This document shows, piece by piece, positions 48,767 to 52,510 of a stretch of DNA of 52,510 nucleotides. Source of the stretch: Lachnospiraceae bacterium (GTDB lineage Bacteria; Bacillota; Clostridia; Lachnospirales; Lachnospiraceae); the NCBI GenBank assembly GCA_015258095.1, contig JABZIV010000006.1, positions 17,609-70,118 on the forward strand, written 5' to 3'. Positions within the stretch are counted from its first letter, which is position 1. Every line of letters begins with the position of its first letter. A program made the position numbers and the translations under genes. The notes beneath the pieces were generated by a model. The model was not told the origin of the DNA. It saw nothing but the letters and a program-made list of their open reading frames with translations, and ran no database searches.

Positions 48767-50185
48767 CTATCTCTTCTTCAAAAGCTCTATCGGATTCCCC
48801 TCGTAAAGATAAATCATGCTGTCGTAGCGCTGAACGGGAGCCCCCTTCACCCGATAAGAATTTGGGATAAAGCGCATAAGGAAAGAGTAGCCCTCTCCCA
48901 GTTGCAACATTTCCATCGGCGTATGAATCAGCTGATAGACTTTGCTTTTCTCGTCTGTAATGCTTGAAAAATACAAGGCATATTGCTTTCCCTTCGCAAA
49001 TCTTGCCTGTGCCGCCAAAGGGTCTACCGAAACAAAGCTCTGCACCGTTCTCTTCGCTTCTCCAAGCACCTTGATATTGTCTGTTACCTTCCAGACATCC
49101 GTTCCGATGGCATAGTAGGCTTCCCCGAAGTCCTTGGTCAATAGTACACCCATGCTGTTATAAATCGGATTTTCCTTCTGAATGTGTCCGTCATGCGCAG
49201 AAATAACGAGCTTTCCGGAACCGATTTTTTGCTCTATTTCCAGAATTTTCTTCACATTTTCTTCCATATCCCGGTCCCGAAGAACAGAGGAATTTTCTTT
49301 GGAAAGCCAAGTTTCCGCGGCTTGTCGGACGGTATTTAACTCCATCAGAAAGTCTTGATTCTCCTTAACGGCTTGTTTATCTATACCACCCTGATGGTCA
49401 TTGGAGGCTTGCTTTTCCGTACCACCCTGATGGTCATTGGAGGCTTGCTTTTCCGTACCCTCCTGCTCATCCTCGGTGTTTCCCGTCTCCTTCTGCACCT
49501 TTTCCGGACTCTTCTCCGCCTTTTCCTTTAAGCTGTCCAAAAAGGCAATCACTTCTCCGGCATTCTTTTCGTTTAAGCTGAAATTCTCACCCTTTATGCA
49601 GTCCAGATTTTTTGCAAACTCTTCTTCGCTCGTCAGCTTGTGAGACAGGCTGTATTCCTTTAAAAAAGCATAACTTCCCTCAGGATCTTGCATATCAAAG
49701 CCGTAGAAGCGAACCTTCTTCTCTTCCGGAGCACTTTCATTCCACTCCCGCATCCAGGAAATGAGCTCTGCCATTTCTTTAGTATGGTAAATGGGAAAGG
49801 CAAACTTCTGTACCATTTCCTCCGCGCTTCCTTCTCCTCCTTGAATATAGCGGTTAATTTCCGCACACTCCCCATAGTCCGCTTCCAGGGCAAATGCCGT
49901 AAAGCCCCGTTTTTCCACCATTTCCTTGAAAACAGACAGCTTCAGCTCCTGCATTTCTTTACAGCCATGGGCAGCCTCTCCGATTGAAAGAATCGAAATA
50001 TTTGCCGGTATATACTCTGCGGAGAGGGGCTTCATTTCCGCCTGAACCTCTTTGATTTCACGGTGAGCCTGCAATTCCTCGAACTTTAATTTTCCAAAAT
50101 AAAGCAAAATACAGACAAACAGAAAGGCTAGCAGCGTAAGAACAATTTTTCCTGCAAGTTTCAAAAGTTTCCCTATTATTTTCAT
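48767..50185 (-). CDS. Membrane-anchored erythromycin-esterase-family protein
   Basis: Protein of 472 residues. One membrane helix near the N-terminus (about residues 12-32) anchors it, with the rest outside or as a lipid-distal domain. Family motifs are GEAAHG (residues 69-74), ALEADYGE, FYGFDMQ and ISAHDGHIQ, which supply the His/Glu residues of this fold. Members include macrolide esterases and many proteins with other, unknown hydrolase roles; resistance cannot be concluded. A low-complexity insert near residues 245-280 comes from a 36-base tandem repeat. Confidence 0.82.
   Translation of the reverse strand: MKIIGKLLKLAGKIVLTLLAFLFVCILLYFGKLKFEELQAHREIKEVQAEMKPLSAEYIPANISILSIGEAAHGCKEMQELKLSVFKEMVEKRGFTAFALEADYGECAEINRYIQGGEGSAEEMVQKFAFPIYHTKEMAELISWMREWNESAPEEKKVRFYGFDMQDPEGSYAFLKEYSLSHKLTSEEEFAKNLDCIKGENFSLNEKNAGEVIAFLDSLKEKAEKSPEKVQKETGNTEDEQEGTEKQASNDHQGGTEKQASNDHQGGIDKQAVKENQDFLMELNTVRQAAETWLSKENSSVLRDRDMEENVKKILEIEQKIGSGKLVISAHDGHIQKENPIYNSMGVLLTKDFGEAYYAIGTDVWKVTDNIKVLGEAKRTVQSFVSVDPLAAQARFAKGKQYALYFSSITDEKSKVYQLIHTPMEMLQLGEGYSFLMRFIPNSYRVKGAPVQRYDSMIYLYEGNPIELLKKR
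49384..49455 (-). repeat. Two perfect 36-base tandem copies
   Basis: Copies at 49384-49419 and 49420-49455 are identical. Together they encode a 12-residue unit (TEKQASNDHQGG) twice, with a degenerate third (IDKQAVKENQ). They lie in frame in the esterase-family gene. Perfect identity suggests recent duplication and likely length change between strains. Confidence 0.92.
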
Positions 50186-50203
50186 CGTCTTTACCTCACA
50201 TTT

Positions 50204-52219
50204 TTATTCTACTATCCGCGTATAGGCTTTCTTGGTCAGCCGAAAGATTACGAGATAAACCAGCGCAAAGACAAGAAGTACTGCGGACAAACAGCCGGCA
50301 TAAAGGGTCAGACTTCCCACTCCGAAAAGTCCCAGCAGTCTGAAAACAATCTTGGAGGCTACGAGGCAGTGCAGGGTTGCCACTGCTAAGGGGCCGAAGA
50401 ACAGCCATAGAATCTGAGAGGACCCTGTCTTCTGAATCAAACGGTCGGAAAGCCCCAGCTTCTTCATGATTTGCATCTTTTCTCTGTCTTCATAGCCTTC
50501 GCTGATTTGCTTGTAGTAGCTGATTAATACCGTGCCTGTCAGGAAAATGATGCCGATCAGCACCCCTAAGAATAAAAATCCGCCGTTTACTTCATATTGC
50601 GATTGCAGGTACTCTTCCTTATTTTCTACCGAATACAGATAGTTTCCCTTGAAATTTTTTTCTGAAAATGCCTTTAGCTGTTTCTTTAAGGCGCTGTAGT
50701 TTGGCTGATATGCCTCCCCGGAAATCCCTTTCAGATTCCAATGGGTGCTAAATTCGATGCCGGTAGACTCACTGCGATGCTCCTTAGGCTGTAAACATTT
50801 CTCAATATACTCCATAGTGGCAAGATCCCTCACCACAATGCCGTAGCTTCCTAAAGCCACCATATCCACCGGTAAGATATTCTGAATTTCACTCACCTGA
50901 AACACCCGGTCTCCGATTTTCAAGCTGCCCGGATTCTTCGGCGTATTTCTATTGTTACAGAGCAGAATTTCATTTTCTCCTAAAGAAATATGCTTCTGAA
51001 AACGGGCATTGTAGCCGGCTAAATCATAAAGGATAATCATATTGGGATCTTTGGCATTCACCATGTTCTCTTGCCCTTGCACAGGGAGGATTTGACCTTC
51101 CTCTACATAGCCCGCGGTAGCAAGCGTTACCATGGTATATAAGCCCTCTACCTCGGAAGGCTCGTTCACGCTTTCCAGCACCATTTGATTTAAAGACCGC
51201 TTCAAGTCTTCCCCTTCCTTTTTCGGATAGGAAAATGGGGAAAGTTCCATACTGTACTCTCTGGAAAATAAGCTGTTTCCCTTATTCTGAATATTTGCGT
51301 ACATACAAATGGTGGTGGCAAGGCTCAAAATCACTCCAGTACTTAAGATGGAAATGCTCGCAAGAGAAACTGCATTTCCCTTGATACGATAAAGAAGTCC
51401 GCTGATGCTTAAGAACTTCTCCGGCTTGTAGTAAGAAGGGCGCCTTTTCTCCATTTTCAAAAGCAGCACGGAAAAGGAAATATACAAAAGATAGGTCGCA
51501 AGAATTACCGCCAGTACCGCAAGGAAAAAGTAAGTAAAGGAAGACAGTAAGCCTTGGATCAAAAGTGCGATACCGTAACCGATGCCGAGGAACAGGAAGC
51601 CGATAAAAGACAGGATCACTCTGGACTTCGGTTCGCCCTCCCCCTCATGTCCTTTTTGTAAAAGCGCCATCGGGGTAGAAAAGGAAATCCGAAAACTGCT
51701 GCGGAGCAAGGTGAAAAGATAGAGGAACAACAGCAAAACCATGGTATAGAACAGGGCAGTAAAGCTAAAGGGAAAGTCCATCAGCCTCCCCGACACGTCT
51801 TTCATGATGAAGTTCAGCATGAGAAAGACCATTTGCCCAAAGAGATATCCGCCCACAATGCTCAGTACCAGGATAAAAGCAAAGAGGCAGAAAAATTCAA
51901 TGGCAATAATCTTTCGGATATGCTTCTTCTCCAAGCCCAAAATGCCATAAAGGGCAAACTCCTTATTTCGTTTCTTCAGCATGAAGTTGACTGCATACTG
52001 GATAAAAACAAAAGTGAAAATGCAAAGAAGAATCGTACCAACTTGAATAAAAAGGGGCAAGTCCCTATGACGGGTTTCAACATAATGATTGCCCAGTAAG
52101 GAAGCCATGATAAAGAAAAGCATTCCCATAATCCCGGAAGAGAGTACAAAGGGTATTTCTAAAAGCCGATTCGCCAGCAGGTTTTTCAATGCGAAGCGTC
52201 TTGCCATAAAAAAACTCAT
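50204..52219 (-). CDS. ABC transporter permease of the BceB/FtsX-like family
   Basis: Membrane protein of 671 residues with about ten helices and one large outer domain between helices 7 and 8 (about residues 310-540). The opening FFMARRFALKNLLANR and the first helix block match BceB-type permeases, which move or sense cell-wall-active peptides such as bacitracin. It overlaps the ATPase unit by a few bases in the same operon (the ATPase ends 2 bases before). No sensor kinase/response regulator pair is visible here; it may lie beyond the window. Confidence 0.9.
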   Translation of the reverse strand: MSFFMARRFALKNLLANRLLEIPFVLSSGIMGMLFFIMASLLGNHYVETRHRDLPLFIQVGTILLCIFTFVFIQYAVNFMLKKRNKEFALYGILGLEKKHIRKIIAIEFFCLFAFILVLSIVGGYLFGQMVFLMLNFIMKDVSGRLMDFPFSFTALFYTMVLLLFLYLFTLLRSSFRISFSTPMALLQKGHEGEGEPKSRVILSFIGFLFLGIGYGIALLIQGLLSSFTYFFLAVLAVILATYLLYISFSVLLLKMEKRRPSYYKPEKFLSISGLLYRIKGNAVSLASISILSTGVILSLATTICMYANIQNKGNSLFSREYSMELSPFSYPKKEGEDLKRSLNQMVLESVNEPSEVEGLYTMVTLATAGYVEEGQILPVQGQENMVNAKDPNMIILYDLAGYNARFQKHISLGENEILLCNNRNTPKNPGSLKIGDRVFQVSEIQNILPVDMVALGSYGIVVRDLATMEYIEKCLQPKEHRSESTGIEFSTHWNLKGISGEAYQPNYSALKKQLKAFSEKNFKGNYLYSVENKEEYLQSQYEVNGGFLFLGVLIGIIFLTGTVLISYYKQISEGYEDREKMQIMKKLGLSDRLIQKTGSSQILWLFFGPLAVATLHCLVASKIVFRLLGLFGVGSLTLYAGCLSAVLLVFALVYLVIFRLTKKAYTRIVE

Positions 52220-52221
52220 GC

Positions 52222-52510
52222 CTATGCCTCCCTTCCTTTACTCTCTGTGAAAGCATCTTTTGGCGTCATCTCCGTTGCCATCTCCGTTTGCCTATCGTAA
52301 AGACTATCAGGGCGAAGCGCATTCTGCTGCTTGCTCAATACAAGTTGTGCCTCGGAGATACGCTCCATAAAATCACGCTGTCCTTCCTCATTTCCCCGAT
52401 AAATCTCATGAAAAACCATGCCGTCTTTGATAAATAAAACTCTATCGGCGTAAGAGGCAGCTCTAAGGGAATGGGTTACCATCAAAATAGTCTGTCCCTC
52501 TGCATGAATC
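52222..52510 (-). CDS. ABC transporter ATPase (BceA-like), partial at the window end
   Basis: Only the last 96 residues are in the window; the rest lies beyond 52510. The visible part has the H-loop (MVTHSLRAASYADRVLF) and a C-terminal tail. It continues upstream in frame to the window edge (EGQTILMVTHS), which confirms that the gene is cut here and not started at an internal Met. It is the partner of the permease that follows. Confidence 0.88.
   Translation of the reverse strand, partial: IHAEGQTILMVTHSLRAASYADRVLFIKDGMVFHEIYRGNEEGQRDFMERISEAQLVLSKQQNALRPDSLYDRQTEMATEMTPKDAFTESKGREA

Noticed and set aside
48767..50185. Macrolide resistance gene
   Set aside because: The family match is clear, but most members, including membrane-anchored ones like this, are not known macrolide esterases.

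Overview
The window looks like a chromosome segment of a motile Gram-positive anaerobe of the Clostridia, most likely Lachnospiraceae. The flagellar genes are of Firmicutes type: fliY with CheC-like halves, cheC/cheD/cheV, flbD/swrD, and fliP-Q-R-flhB-flhA followed directly by a sigma-28 gene. Shine-Dalgarno sites are strong, there is no outer-membrane gene (no P- or L-ring), and superoxide dismutase is of the Fe/Mn family. The genus cannot be fixed from the sequence; Oribacterium-like genomes would be a first comparison.

0-17.6 kb: one long flagellar and chemotaxis operon. It runs flgE, flbD, motA, motB, fliM, cheY, flgC, fliY, fliO, fliP, fliQ, fliR, flhB, flhA, fliA, flgF, flgG, cheC, cheD, cheV and closes with a strong terminator. 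Together these genes give the hook and distal rod, the stator, the switch, most of the export gate, the sigma factor for late genes and the CheY-P removal and adaptation branch. fliL, flhF and flhG are missing from their usual places, and flgC sits away from its usual flgB/fliE partners. fliO carries a run of nine G that could act as a phase switch.

17.6-20.5 kb: a separate three-gene operon set inside the flagellar locus. It encodes a secreted protein with wall-binding-like repeats and a calcium-loop-like motif, an orphan ParA/Soj ATPase, and a protein with a basic N-terminus, a coiled coil and a C-terminal ComFB-like domain. This is the best candidate for an undescribed system, possibly positioning of a motility or chemotaxis complex with a second-messenger input.

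20.5-27.9 kb: late flagellar genes. These are a very large fliD behind a good sigma-28 promoter, a dicarboxylate/amino-acid symporter inserted between fliD and fliS, fliS, a FliT/FlgN-like small helical protein, and a nucleotidyltransferase-fold protein that appears to have lost its catalytic aspartates and gained a long acidic tail. Three promoters share the form TATA-N15-NYCGATAA (before flgE, flgF and fliD), which looks like the local sigma-28 consensus.

27.9-37.0 kb: rplM-rpsI with a clear vegetative promoter and a structured leader, a hairpin-rich intergenic element, a decayed MATE efflux gene, a complete peptide ABC transporter operon (binding protein, two permeases, two ATPases) and a methyltransferase.

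37.0-44.0 kb: a visibly more A+T-rich segment. It holds a purine-nucleoside-type BMP/ABC importer operon ending in an ADP-ribosylglycohydrolase-family gene, immediately followed by a wrecked IS256-family transposase. This looks like acquired DNA.

44.0-52.5 kb: mixed housekeeping and accessory genes. These are superoxide dismutase, an extended SDR with a Cys-rich tail, tag (3-methyladenine glycosylase), a C_GCAxxG_C_C-family protein, a RelB/YoeB toxin-antitoxin pair with an elaborate palindromic operator, a membrane-anchored erythromycin-esterase-family protein and a BceAB-like ABC transporter cut by the window end. No tRNA, rRNA or CRISPR array was seen.
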